Assembly: GCA_009602725.1 (NCBI GenBank)
Contig: WELB01000093.1
Span: forward strand, 85,516 to 108,204
DNA from: Spirogloea muscicola
Taxonomy: Eukaryota; Streptophyta; Zygnematophyceae; Spirogloeales; Spirogloeaceae
DNA length: 22,689 nucleotides
Reading direction: 5' to 3'
The notes below the pieces were generated by a model, which searched no databases, was not told the DNA's origin, and saw only the letters and a list, made by a program, of their open reading frames with translations. Shown here piece by piece: positions 10,222 through 19,540 of this stretch. The first letter of the stretch is position 1; the number at the start of each line of letters is the position of its first letter. Both the position numbers and the translations under genes were made by a program.

Positions 10222-10540
10222 GGCGGGCGCGCGGCGGCGGGCCGCGTAGGGGCAACTGTGATGTGTTATAATGAACGTGGCGCAAGCGCAAGCGCAGGTA
10301 TTCCTCGAGGTGACTATAAGGCGTGGATTCATTGATAGAAGGCCAGAATGACCAAGTACCAGGCAAGCAAGCGCCCTCAGGAGAGAAAGAAGGACTCTTC
10401 CGGTAAAGGGCGATGGTTATTATTGCCACAGCCCAGATTAAAGGACGACGAGAGAAAGTCGTCAAGGGAACGAGCGTGTATTAAGAGATGGACGTCAAGG
10501 TGCACTAGGAACTTCGCCTTCCCCCGCTCCTCCCCCCCCA
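10222..10540. promoter_or_regulatory. Divergent promoter between Ku80 and the DUF4097 gene
   Basis: About 320 nt lie between the Ku80 start codon (10221, minus) and the chosen start of the DUF4097 gene (10541, plus). A TATA-like TGTTATAATG is at 10263-10272. The open frames here are unrelated to known families. Shared regulation is inferred from spacing only. Confidence 0.4.
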
Positions 10541-13500
10541 ATGGCGGCGGCTGCTCCTGCCGCGCGGCGGATGCTGGCGGCCTCCCTCCGCAGCGGAAGC
10601 TCCACAGACTCGGCGGGCTGGGAGCGCGTCGCGCGCGGCCTCCGGGCCGCCTCGTGCTGCCGGGCCTTGTCGGCGTGGAGCGGCCAGACCTCCCACGCGT
10701 TCCCTGTGCCCGTGGGGTCGTCTGTCGCTGTGAGGCGCTGCTGCAGACCTCCCGACAGCGCTAGGGATGCCCTGAGACGATAGGAAAGGCAACAGCGGCC
10801 CCCGTATGGCGTGGGTGGCAAGCTCCAGCTGCTTCTACCTGCTGCTCAGGCTTAGGGTTCAGTTACCAGGTCTCAGGTTCCAAGTACTCTGGCGCTGCGA
10901 ATTGGCAGATCAAGCTCGATCGCGACGGCTTGAGAGCCGATGTGAACGTGCGTGTCAACGACAGCCTCGAGACGATCCGCGCCGAGGTCTGAAGCTGCTC
11001 TCTGGCTGCAGCTCAATTGTTGTTGCAGCATGTGAGCCACGCCCTTAGTCTTCGCTTTCCGACAGTCTTCAGCACGTCCGCATGCTGGTCGGCTGCCTTG
11101 CAGCCCCGCCCCGATGGTGCGTAGATGATCTCCCCCTTTTCTAGATCACAATCGTAAGCTCCAGGATGCACTGCTGTCTGCAGCTGCAATGGGAATCAGG
11201 GGCTGACCAGGAAAAGTGCGAAAGCTCTGTTGTGGCAACCCAGGACGCGTCCTCAGTGAGTATGTGGCCCTTTCACTTGCTAGACAGGGATAGCTCAGTA
11301 GCTTTTATTGATGAAGGGCATGTGATCTGTTTCCGAGGTTTTGTGAGATGTATTTATTCAGAAGTTCGCACCTGATCGCACTCTGCTGTTTCGCGTCATG
11401 CAGCTATTGGTGTGCATGGAGCACCCGAGGAGTCAATCTTGGAGAAGCTCAAGAGAGTGAATGTCTGGATTCCAGAACGATGGGCGTCCGTCCAAGCATG
11501 CTCGCGGGGCAATGTCGCAATCGAAAATGTGGTGAGTGCATGCTTGACTGTCCAACATTATTTTTTATATGGTCCCTCTGTCAGGTCATTCAGGACTTGG
11601 TCACTGTGAAGTTGAACGAGGGTTGGACTTTCTTGTACACTGATGGAGGTCTTTAAGTGCTGACCTTGCAGACAGAAGGTGCAACTGCGGTGGAGGCTCA
11701 TGAACTAGGACATGTGGCCTTAGGCACGCCTCTCACCTTGCTCATCAAACTTAACCCCCTCTCGAAACCAATGCACTTTCATCAACACTTCGTTCTCCCT
11801 TTCTTGTCCGTCAGGCAACCCGAGCTGACTCAAGATGATGATCTCTTCATTATCTGCTCTTCGTGTGCCAATGGCAAAGTGTCTACTCTGCTCTCGTCTT
11901 ACTTGTTCTCCTCTGGTTTTGAGCGTGCAGGTAAAGTTCGAGGGGAGCATGTCCGTGTGCAGACGGAGGGAGGCCGCTTCACAGCCAGGCTGGTATTGAA
12001 GTCAGCATACTCGCCAGACTTGCCGTAACTTTCTCATCTGTTCATCTGCAATAGCTGCTGCTGCAATAGCTGCCAGCTATTGCGTCGTAAAATCTGCTCA
12101 GCTAGATGCTCTTCGAGTTTTTATACTTAGGATTGCCCCAATGATGTGTGAGTTCCACTTGATAGGTACAAGCACAGCTTGATGCTTGCACGCAAGGCGG
12201 GAGCATGGGCTTAGGGCGGATCCTGGGCAACAAAGTTACATTGGCCAGTGGGGGTGGCCACATTGACATCGGCTCTGTGTATGCTCAGAGTACCTCATCC
12301 AACCACTTCAGTGTTCTTATTAAGCATAGTCTCGAACATCCTTCAAGTTCATACATGTTGACACTGTCATCTGTACCAGCATGAACAATGTTACCAGGGG
12401 CCACCATGTACACGTTACACAAGGAAACCACTTCCAAAGGTAGCCTGGCAATACAATCATAGTGGCTTGATGATCACGTTGTCTGCCATTGCAGGACTAA
12501 ACATCGAGACACAAGGTGGAGATATTTCAATTGAGACCTTCAGAGCTGATCAATCAGCTGTATGTCACCCAGCTTCTATCGGCCTACCCTGGAGTGCAGC
12601 GTCTGTCGTGTCTCGCTCATAGTGTCCCACTTGGAATACCTTACTTTAAGTACGGGAGCATTGCAGCATAAGGGCCATGAAGAAAGCCAGACTAGACTCA
12701 GGGCAAATGGGTTGGAGATGTGCGATGCCAGATAAGCATTGCACATGCTTATGCGAGCTGTACTTTGATTCGCCCAAGATAACGGCCACGTGGGTGTTGA
12801 CGAAGATGCTTGAAGGTGTTAAGATTGTTGTGTACTGCTTTTACTCGGGCAGGTCCAGAGTAATGGAGGAGCTATCAAGGTCGAAGGGCTAGATGGGTGT
12901 GCTTTTCGACCTGCTCAGCTCAAAGTAGCTTCACTGATACGCTTTATATACAACTGCCAGTGAATGCTACCATTCCGGAGCAGCAAAGTAATCATCTAAT
13001 ATTGCCTGTCTGTTGTTGCAATAGCAATGCAGATTTCCAATCTGCAGGAGGTGATATCTCCCTCCAGCTCAATCAGCAAGCTGAGGAGGTACAAGCTCAT
13101 GTAACCTTGTCGGTTGCTATGTGACTATTATGCTCTGAGTCTGCTCAGGTAGTTCAAGGAAGTAGCTCAATCACTGCGTCACGCGTTACACTAATTACAT
13201 GCTTGCATCAAGCAGGTGATTGTGTCATCTGGTGGTGGCAACATAAAAGTGTACGTGCCTGCAACTCTCGAAGCTGTGGTGATTAAGGTCAGAGACAGTG
13301 ACATTTCCTCTGTAGACTGCTGTGCAGCAGACTGTGTATATAGTGTTCGCCGTAAAATCTGTACGTGCAAGTGACATCACCCGCCACACTTTGCGCTGTG
13401 CTCCGAGAAGGTGGTCTCTTAGCAAGCTAGCAAGCTCTCTCATCGCGCCTGGTTTGAGCAAGCTGAGTATAGACTTGTGACATTCCTCTCTACTGAGATG

Positions 13501-13900
13501 AACAGGACATTTTACATGGGCCACAACAGGACTGCTTGAATGTACATCCAAAAATATCGGAGCCTCGAAGCTGCAACTGGACCTCATCAAGTCAGGAGGG
13601 TCGTTTGGCACAAGGAAACAAGGATTGGCAAGGTCATCTACTTGCTTTGAGGACGTTGACAACCTTGTCTGGTTCCTTATCTAATGGCTCACAATGAGGC
13701 ATGCCACTCCGCTGCTTCGATTTCAACCTGCCTGTGTGTGATGATTGCAAGAATTGACACACGCTGTGGTTGCAGGCAAGTGTACCCTGAAGCTCTCTGC
13801 TGGAGAGGGTACCATAGAAGTGAAGAGGCGAGGGTGGATGGATGCTTTGGTTGAACGGCTTGCACAGCCTCTAACAAGTCCGGCGAGTAGTGCAGACTAA
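10541..13900 (+). CDS. DUF4097 beta-solenoid protein, FAM185A-like
   Basis: The plus-strand exon model is 10541-10729, 10870-10986, 11184-11259, 11404-11531, a linking exon starting at 11672, 11931-11992, 12166-12289, 12495-12559, 12853-12896, 13025-13088, possibly 13149-13184, 13216-13287 and a last exon to TAA at 13898. Most joints keep phase. The product, about 350 residues, is built from short beta repeats of the DUF4097 type: VRVQTEGG, VTLASGGGHIDIGSV, LNIETQGGDISIET, VQSNGGAIKVEGL, DFQSAGGDISLQL, VIVSSGGGNIKVYVP. The ending GTIEVKRRGWMDAL resembles the C-terminus of animal FAM185A. Such proteins are predicted beta-solenoids with no established function. The Ala/Arg-rich N-terminus could be an organelle-targeting sequence. 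Unsure points: the first exon; the linking exon, whose shortest in-phase form is a 7-nt microexon ACAGAAG; the extra exon at 13149; and 13288-13775, where a missing exon or the acceptor GCAAG|TGT would be needed. Confidence 0.75.
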
Positions 13901-14182
13901 GGACAAAGACCATATGCCTCAAGCAGTCCACCATGTCTAAACTCCGAATCTTAGCTCGTGTGTGCAAAAATGCTAAGAGCAAGCCTTGAGCAGGTATGGG
14001 TTGTGATATATTAAGGACGACAATCTCGTCAGAGGCAACTGTGATTATATACATTGGTTGATGAAGACTGCAAAATAAAGCCTTCTTTGATATTTGACAT
14101 GTCAATCTCGCCTGGTCATGGCTAGCCCAGAGTCTGCTGTCCAAGAAATGTCCGTGAAATGCAGTAGTGTAGCTCCCCGAGA

Positions 14183-15006
14183 CTAGTACTTGTGAGGTGG
14201 CTGCTGTGTAGGCAGGAGCTTAAATCGCCGCTTGCAGGTGATTCGCTGCTTGGAGAACTGGTCATGAGGAGAGAATCGTGCTGTAGCCAAGCAGAGAGGC
14301 AAACACTCTCAATCTCAGATACGTCCCGAATGTGCTTAATGAACAGTCACGGAGCTTGACTGGGCTTGACTGAATATTCGGATCATCATGCTTCCTGCTC
14401 TGTGTCAAGCTTGTCAAATTGCGGCACAAAGAGAGGGACTCACCTGGGTGGGCAGACTGTGTGGGCTTGCCACTGGGGTCCATCTTCTGCACGCCGTACA
14501 AACGTGGGAGAAATGTCAGCAGGATGCGGGTGAAGTATGTTACAGTGAGGTGGACAGGGTTGTGGACCAGTAGCGAGGTAGTGGATGGGTCAGGTTTCAA
14601 AAGCCTTGTGTCAGAGCTCCGACCCAACCAGCACATTCTTCTGCGCTGCCTTAAGTGGGTTTCGTCGCTGCGCAACTTCGCGAGACGAACGCACTGCGCC
14701 AGAAAGACATGTAAACCCTAGCATCGGATCACCATCACCTTGGCCATGCTGCGGCCGACATCAGCCCACAGTGTGAAGGAGGTAGGCAGGGTCGTGACGC
14801 CTGCACACTTAGTGTGCGCGAAGCCCTATCGACTAGACGGCGGTGCTAGCCCCGTCGTCCTCTCCAGACCCCTGCGCTTGAAGCACGCTGTGGCGGGCTC
14901 GTGGGGTCCTGTGCCGCCCTGGTAGCAGGCAACGAGTGCGGCCGCCACGAACCTTGAGCGTGTACACCTTGTCGCCGTCGTCGTTGATGTAGTACATGAG
15001 GTACAT
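14183..15006 (-). CDS. NOP10: H/ACA ribonucleoprotein subunit NOP10
   Basis: The minus-strand exons are 15006-14953, 14486-14444 and 14280-14183 (TAG). Borders are GT-AG, phases match, and the product has exactly 64 residues, the usual size. It starts [18 protein letters not shown], continues [14 protein letters not shown] and [19 protein letters not shown], and ends [13 protein letters not shown], all hallmark NOP10 blocks. NOP10 binds dyskerin (CBF5) with GAR1 and NHP2 in the nucleolus and Cajal bodies, forming the enzyme that converts uridine to pseudouridine in rRNA and snRNA. The same core stabilises telomerase RNA in many eukaryotes. It lacks the zinc cysteines of archaeal Nop10, as is normal in eukaryotes. 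Its 3' end faces the DUF4097 gene 282 nt away. A tandemly duplicated GC-rich block lies just upstream. Confidence 0.97.
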
Positions 15007-15087
15007 CCCGGCGGGTGGCGGCGACGGGGCGGCGGGCTCGCTGAGAGGGGCGGCGCAGGCCGGCGGCGGCGGTGCGGTGGTGGGGGG

Positions 15088-15310
15088 AAGGGGCGCTCCG
15101 CACTAAAGCCCCAAACCCTCCGCGATCGGTCGGCCGTGCTGTGTGGCCTTGACCCCTAGTCCTCTCACAAGTCGCCCAGCTGTGTCACTTTCACTGTTTG
15201 GTGATGGGGAAAGGGGAAAGGGGGGCGCTCCGCGCTAAAGCCCCAAACCCTTGGCACTCAGTCGCCGTGAGGCGGCCTTGACCCCTAGTTCACTTCCAAG
15301 TCGCCCAGCT
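15088..15310. repeat. Tandem duplication (period about 130 bp) upstream of NOP10
   Basis: Two copies, about 15088-15181 and 15219-15310, share GGGCGCTCCGC, CTAAAGCCCCAAACCC, GGCCTTGACCCCTAGT and AAGTCGCCCAGCT in the same order. The middle parts have diverged and the spacing differs by a few bases. The blocks sit 80-300 nt from the NOP10 start codon and may be part of its promoter. Each copy holds CCCCAAACCC, a telomere-like string. Confidence 0.85.
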
Positions 15311-16420
15311 TTGATCATCAAGCTCATTCCTTGGTATCCCTTAGTAACACAACCACGACAGCCTGCCGCCGTGCAGCCAGTGCCCGCTTGCCTCCTCGCC
15401 GCTGCGGCGCCCCCGTGAGCTCCACCATTGCCGCCTGCGAGGCCGGCCAGAGGCCGAGGCTCGAGGGCGGCGCTGGCGCCACTAATTGTGGCGGCGGCTG
15501 CCTCCGGGTGACCAGAGCCCTTGGCACTGCCCGTGGCAGGCTCGCCCGTCGAGGCCTGGCCGGCGGCGGTCCTTTGCTGCGCCACCGCTGGCGGCCGAGG
15601 CGGCAGCCGGCCTGTAAACGCGACTCCGCAGCTCCTTCCACTTACATGCAGGCCCCGGCACCTCAACTTACCCTGGTGTACATGGCTCTCTCCAAGGACT
15701 TCCAGTCAACGTGAAGAAGGATGGCGAGTGTGACATCAAAAGAAGTCAACGAACAAGGTTACGCTTCACAGAGGCGGTAGTTCGTGGTCTGCCCATCCGT
15801 ACCTGTTGCTTTCCGCTGCAGAGCCTAACTTAGAGAGACTGACTGACTGAGAAAATATCACATGGCTGCAGCACTGCCAACGGCATATCAAATCGAAGGT
15901 GGACATTTGACATCCTTGGGGTGCCAGCTTGCGAAGATGCTGTTGTATCAGACGATGTGCAACTCGCCGAAAGTTGCAAGTTAGGCAGGCCTTGCATTCA
16001 TGGGTATGTAGGGATGCGTGAAAGGCCACTTGCTGCAGGAGGCTCGAAATCCGACCGAGCTGCACCTGAAGTGTTGGAGCTTCCTCCTAGTCTTCCCATA
16101 CTCTTTGGGCTGGTCTATCACAGCCTCTACCCTATCTTAAGGAAGCTTTCTCTGAATTGTAGGCCGACTGCTGCTATGCTGACCCGCTGTGTGAGCGCGG
16201 GTCAACAGGTAGAGATGGAGAATCTCACCATATGTATGCAGCCGCGGCATGAAGGTTGCTCATTGATGCTGAGATGTTAGACTGGCCCCCCCCCGGCCAC
16301 CATTAGAGCTCGCCTAGCTCTGCTGCTGAAGATTTCAACTTTCAATTGCCGACGACGAATGTTTCAGTGGCCATCAGTAAGAGCCTCTTACTGTGCCACC
16401 AAGTGATCCGCGTTCTCCGG
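15311..16420. other. Region without a recognised gene
   Basis: The first 400 bases are GC-rich and give long low-complexity frames on both strands (Ala, Gly, Arg, Pro), most likely not coding. On the minus strand a donor-like AGG|GTAAGT (near 15674) and an acceptor-like TTTACAG| (near 15615) bracket about 60 nt, which could be an intron of an unidentified gene. From 15780 to 16280 a plus-strand open frame exists but matches no family I know. A C10 run starts at 16286. Confidence 0.4.
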
Positions 16421-16514
16421 CCGCTAAGCCTTGTCCCATGTCTTTTGGCTGGCCTCTTCCAGCCATCGCCCCCTTTCGGAGGGCTTCCATTTCCATGAGA
16501 GAGGTGTACCAGAA

Positions 16515-16970
16515 AGGGGGCATCGGCTTTCAATGGCCAGCCCAAGAAGAAGGAACGAGAGGAAGATATGCTCTCCCAATGGAAGGCAGATATGGCTGTG
16601 CGAGGCTGTCCTCACTCGTAGCTCTTGAGTGGTCCATCCTACACCCGTTCTGACATACGCTTTAGGCCCCTCCGTCATTTGGCCCCTTTGTCAAATTCTT
16701 TTCGGGCTGGCTTCTCACAGCCCTTGTCCTCATTGGGAGAGCCACTTCTTCTCTGTTCGAGGTCAGCTCAAGGGAATGTCCAATAAAGGACCGACAAGCA
16801 AGTCAAGTCAGAATGCTGTTCAGGCCAAAATCTAGTGCCAAAGCATGGGGCTAGACAAAGAAGGAAGGCGCTTCCAGGAGAGGGCGGTGGCTGGGAGCGG
16901 CCAGCCCAGAAGAAAGAATTAACGAAGTCCGAAGGGGCCAGGGAAAGCGCTAAAGCGCACACAGAAGCAA
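16515..16970. repeat. Cluster of GGGCTGG-family repeats (three copies)
   Basis: One copy lies on the plus strand at about 16665-16755 (GGCCCCTTTGTCAAATTC, then GGGCTGGCTTCTCACAGCCC). Two lie on the minus strand, at about 16515-16556 and 16865-16945 (GGCCAGCCCAGAAGAAAG, then TCCGAAGGGGCC). They belong to the dispersed family described under findings. Confidence 0.75.
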
Positions 16971-17040
16971 GTAGCTACAGTAAAACCTGTCTAAGCTTAT
17001 GCGGTCGGTTGGGGAGATTTGTATAACAATAAACAGGGTA

Positions 17041-17110
17041 CTTGCTTGACCCCTGACCCCTAGGGTTAGGGGTTGGGGGTAAGGGCAAGGGTTAGGGGGT
17101 TAAGGATTTA
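17041..17110. repeat. Degenerate telomere-like G-rich tract
   Basis: The plus strand reads ACCCCTAGGGTTAGGGG, then GGGGGTAAGGG, AAGGGTTAGGG and GGTTAAGGATTTAG. These are irregular variants of TTTAGGG/TTAGGG within the MITE. Confidence 0.7.
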
Positions 17111-17130
17111 GCGTGACGTCACGTGACACT

Positions 17131-17202
17131 GGTCGCACGTTTGTCGCACGCCGGTCGCACGGCCGTCGCACGGTCGCACGCCGTCGCACGGTCCGCCGCA
17201 CG
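17131..17202. repeat. GTCGCACG short-repeat array
   Basis: There are six exact copies of GTCGCACG plus a final variant (GTCCGCCGCACG), with spacers of 0-4 bases. A palindromic TGACGTCA (17114-17121) overlapping CACGTG (17120-17125) lies just upstream. Confidence 0.85.
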
Positions 17203-17365
17203 GTGACATATCCATAGGTGTAAGCTTATATTTGAGAAAAACATATGAAGTATGGAAGTAGAGAGGTTATAAGCTTACGCCACTAAACCGACTCGGTTGG
17301 CCAGAATTTGATAACGTTATACAGGATATAAGCTAATGGAGGATAAGCTTAGACAGGTTTGACTG

Positions 17366-17765
17366 TACCTAACACTCCGTGACCCCTACTGCGACAAATC
17401 GAAGCTATATTGCCGGCGAGTCGTTTTGCCCGGGGAGGGCCTGGTCGGCGGCCGGGCGCCATGCCGTAGGAGTCAGGCGGCTACGGCGCCGCCGCCCACA
17501 ATTGACGCTCGTGCGCCGCTCGAGGCGGTGCTCACGGCGACGTCAGCGTCGGCGGGCGAGCCGGGGACTGAGCAAGATACGTGTATGTAATCAGTAATGG
17601 GGGGTAAGTGCCGGCAAGCTCATCTGAAGATGTAGCACTCGCAACTTCGCCCAATGCTTCGCACCAGCTTTTGCCTGAAGCAAAAATGCTGACTAGTATT
17701 GGCTATTGTTGGCTAGATCTCCCTTAAGTATCGTGCCGGCCGAGCCCTCGCTGCTGCCTCTGGCC
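17366..17765. other. Region between MITE and inverted repeats, no gene seen
   Basis: A GC-rich stretch (17410-17570) gives a 72-codon frame rich in Arg with no family resemblance. Nothing else is supported. Confidence 0.45.
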
Positions 17766-18300
17766 CTGGCCAGGAAGAGAAAAAGCTCGCCCATAGGAAA
17801 GAGGGGCTGGCAAAGCCAGCCTAAAAAGGAATGGACAATGGCCAGGGGACCCGCTTCCAGGAGCCAAATTTCTCTGACTTGAGGCTGCTTAGCAGGTGTA
17901 CTGATAGTTTCGTAGCTGCTTAGTTTTTTTTTTGTGCTTGTTTCTTCTTAGTGCTTCCCCTGGGCCGTGCTATGGAGTGCCATTTCTTCTTTTATGGCCG
18001 CTGCCTCTAGGTCTCGTCGGAGTGCCTCTTTGCCTTTAAGTAATGGGGGCAAGGGCTGTGATAAGCCAGCCCAAAAAGAATTGACAAGGATTCGGAGGGG
18101 CCGACAAGCGTTTCCCTGCAGCGACTTACTCAGACCTGATGTTGCTCACCCGTGGGTACTGAGCTTCCCTCTGCATCGTCTTGTGTTTTGTAGTGTAGCC
18201 CTTTTCCGGCTCCTCTTTCGTTGGCTTTGGACATTGTCATTCTTTTTGAGCTGGCTTTGCCAGCCCCTCTTCTCTATGGCGAGCACTTTCTTCCCCTGGC
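17766..18300. repeat. Inverted repeat of about 65-bp arms around about 400 bp
   Basis: The left arm (about 17766-17833: GCTCGCCCATAGGAAAGAG, then GGGGCTGGCAAAGCCAGCC) is the reverse complement, with a few changes, of the right arm (about 18236-18300: GGCTGGCTTTGCCAGCCCC, then TCTTCTCTATGGCGAGC). Between them is a minus-oriented copy of the GGGCTGG family at 18040-18100. It could be one palindromic element or two opposing insertions. Confidence 0.75.
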
Positions 18301-18425
18301 CCTTCTCGCACTTTGATCGGGCTGGCCTTTTCCAGCCCCTACCTATGAGCGAATTTCTCTATGAGCGAGAGAAGGGCTCGCCCATTGAGGATAGGGGCTG
18401 GGAAAAGCCAGCCCAAAAAAGAATG
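18290..18425. repeat. Imperfect palindrome of the GGGCTGG family
   Basis: GGGCTGGCCTTTTCCAGCCCC at about 18319 faces GGGGCTGGGAAAAGCCAGCCC at about 18392. The flanks (CTTCTCGC and GAGAAGGG) also pair loosely, so the 135-bp stretch can fold back on itself. Confidence 0.7.
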
Positions 18426-18900
18426 AAGAAAGTACTAGAAGGGGGCCACGGGATGAGCGAGCCCTTCTCTCTGAAGTATCATGCGCACGGCGCGCCTCCT
18501 TTTCCGGACGCACCGCGTCGCCTAGCGGCGCGAGGGACAAAAAGCGGCGGGGCGCCCGCGTTCAACACTGTAGCCGCGGGCCGGCGGCTGGCCTCGTCTC
18601 CGCCGCAGCTTTGCCGACTGTCCACATTCTCCCGCCTTCGCCGGGCAGACCATCTTACCTCCTTACGTTTTCTTCTCTGTATCCCTGCAGCGGTCCATGG
18701 CCCACGCTCTGCATCTGCGAGCTGGCCGTGCTCTCGCTGCGGGCTCTGGCTTTCGTCAGGGTGATAGCTTCCCGGCAGCTAGTCTGTCGGATCTGAGGCT
18801 CCTCACTCGTACTTATTGAGTGATCCATCCTCCCCCTGTTTTACCATTGCATCCTCAGGCCCCTTTGTAGCTGCTCACCGCTCTTAGGCCCCTCTGAACC
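18426..18900. other. Repeat-associated region, no gene seen
   Basis: A plus-strand frame continues here from within the repeats (17967-18764) but mixes repeat and GC-rich sequence and shows no domain. Nothing else is recognisable. Confidence 0.45.
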
Positions 18901-18967
18901 TTTGTGAATTCTTTTTGGGCTGGCTTTTCGCAGCCCTTGCCCCCATTGGGAGTGCCACTTCTTCTTT
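18901..18967 (+). repeat. 67-bp GGGCTGG-family copy, identical to the one at 19154
   Basis: The copy begins TTTGTGAATTCTTTTTGGGC and ends GAGTGCCACTTCTTCTTT. By eye it is identical to 19154-19220, 253 bp away and in the same orientation. Confidence 0.93.
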
Positions 18968-19153
18968 CAGACCGTCCCCAGATCAAAGCTTCGTTGTGTG
19001 TTCGTACTGCTCTCTTCCACCCTTTTTGCATATTGGTAGCTGCACTCGGAACGCACTCCGCATTCCGTCTCCGTAAGCTGTAAGTTTATACTGTTTACCG
19101 AGTCCGAATGCAGCATGCCCTCTGCTCTCTGCTGGCTTTTACGTTTCTGAAGC

Positions 19154-19220
19154 TTTGTGAATTCTTTTTGGGCTGGCTTTTCGCAGCCCTTGCCCCCATT
19201 GGGAGTGCCACTTCTTCTTT
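19154..19220 (+). repeat. 67-bp GGGCTGG-family copy, identical to the one at 18901
   Basis: This is the second identical copy. The only in-frame ATG upstream of the Dabb start (19157) falls inside it, which argues against using that ATG as the Dabb start. Confidence 0.93.
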
Positions 19221-19540
19221 TTACAGCCGCCCTTTTCCTCTTCAATGCCGCACCTCTCTTTCGTCGTCGAGGCCACAATCTTACGGTTAGTCGGCTGCTG
19301 GTGGCTCCTGCCGCCGACGCCGCCGCCGCTGCCTGCTCAAGACCCCAGCCGGGTTGTCGCCCTCCTGGCGGCCTGGCCACAGCGTGCGCAGCAACCGCGC
19401 TGGGGGAGCCTGCATTCTCACATTTGCGGCAGGGCGACGCCTTGCTCTGCCGAGCTTGCCAGAGAGGAGTGCTGCAAAAACTGCGGGGTGAGGTGGGGCG
19501 GTGCCGGGGGGCCCGGCCATGCTCCCGGCTGAGTGCGGCC

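Larger units (their letters stand above)
16978..17365. mobile_element. 388-bp MITE with Tc1/mariner-like termini
   Basis: The termini are inverted repeats of 23 nt with one mismatch: CAGTAAAACCTGTCTAAG at 16978 onward, and on the other strand CAGTCAAACCTGTCTAAG reading in from 17365. TA dinucleotides at 16976-16977 and 17366-17367 form the target-site duplication expected of Tc1/mariner/pogo transposons. No transposase is encoded, so it would be a non-autonomous element. Its interior holds a telomere-like G-rich stretch (17041-17105) and a GTCGCACG array (17131-17202). A second inverted pair, GTGTAAGCTTATA and TATAAGCTTACGCC, lies at 17217-17282. Confidence 0.88.

Noticed and set aside
10348-10764. 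138-codon plus-strand frame before the DUF4097 gene
   Set aside because: It spans the divergent promoter and overlaps the more likely start at 10541 in another frame; the sequence is basic and low-complexity with no family match.
13225-14144. Two minus-strand frames of about 150 codons
   Set aside because: They lie antisense to the last exons and 3' end of the DUF4097 gene, match no family, and cross the intergenic space before NOP10.
15235-15666. 143-codon minus-strand frame rich in Ala and Gly
   Set aside because: It runs through one copy of the tandem duplication and GC-rich DNA, has no known domain, and overlapping frames are equally open.
17967-18764. 265-codon plus-strand open frame
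   Set aside because: It is made of opposing repeat copies and a GC-rich stretch; no domain and no splice or codon signal supports it.
19157-19540. N-terminal extension of the Dabb protein starting at 19157
   Set aside because: The ATG lies inside a dispersed repeat that is identical to another non-coding copy; the ATG at 19541 starts exactly at the conserved Dabb strand.
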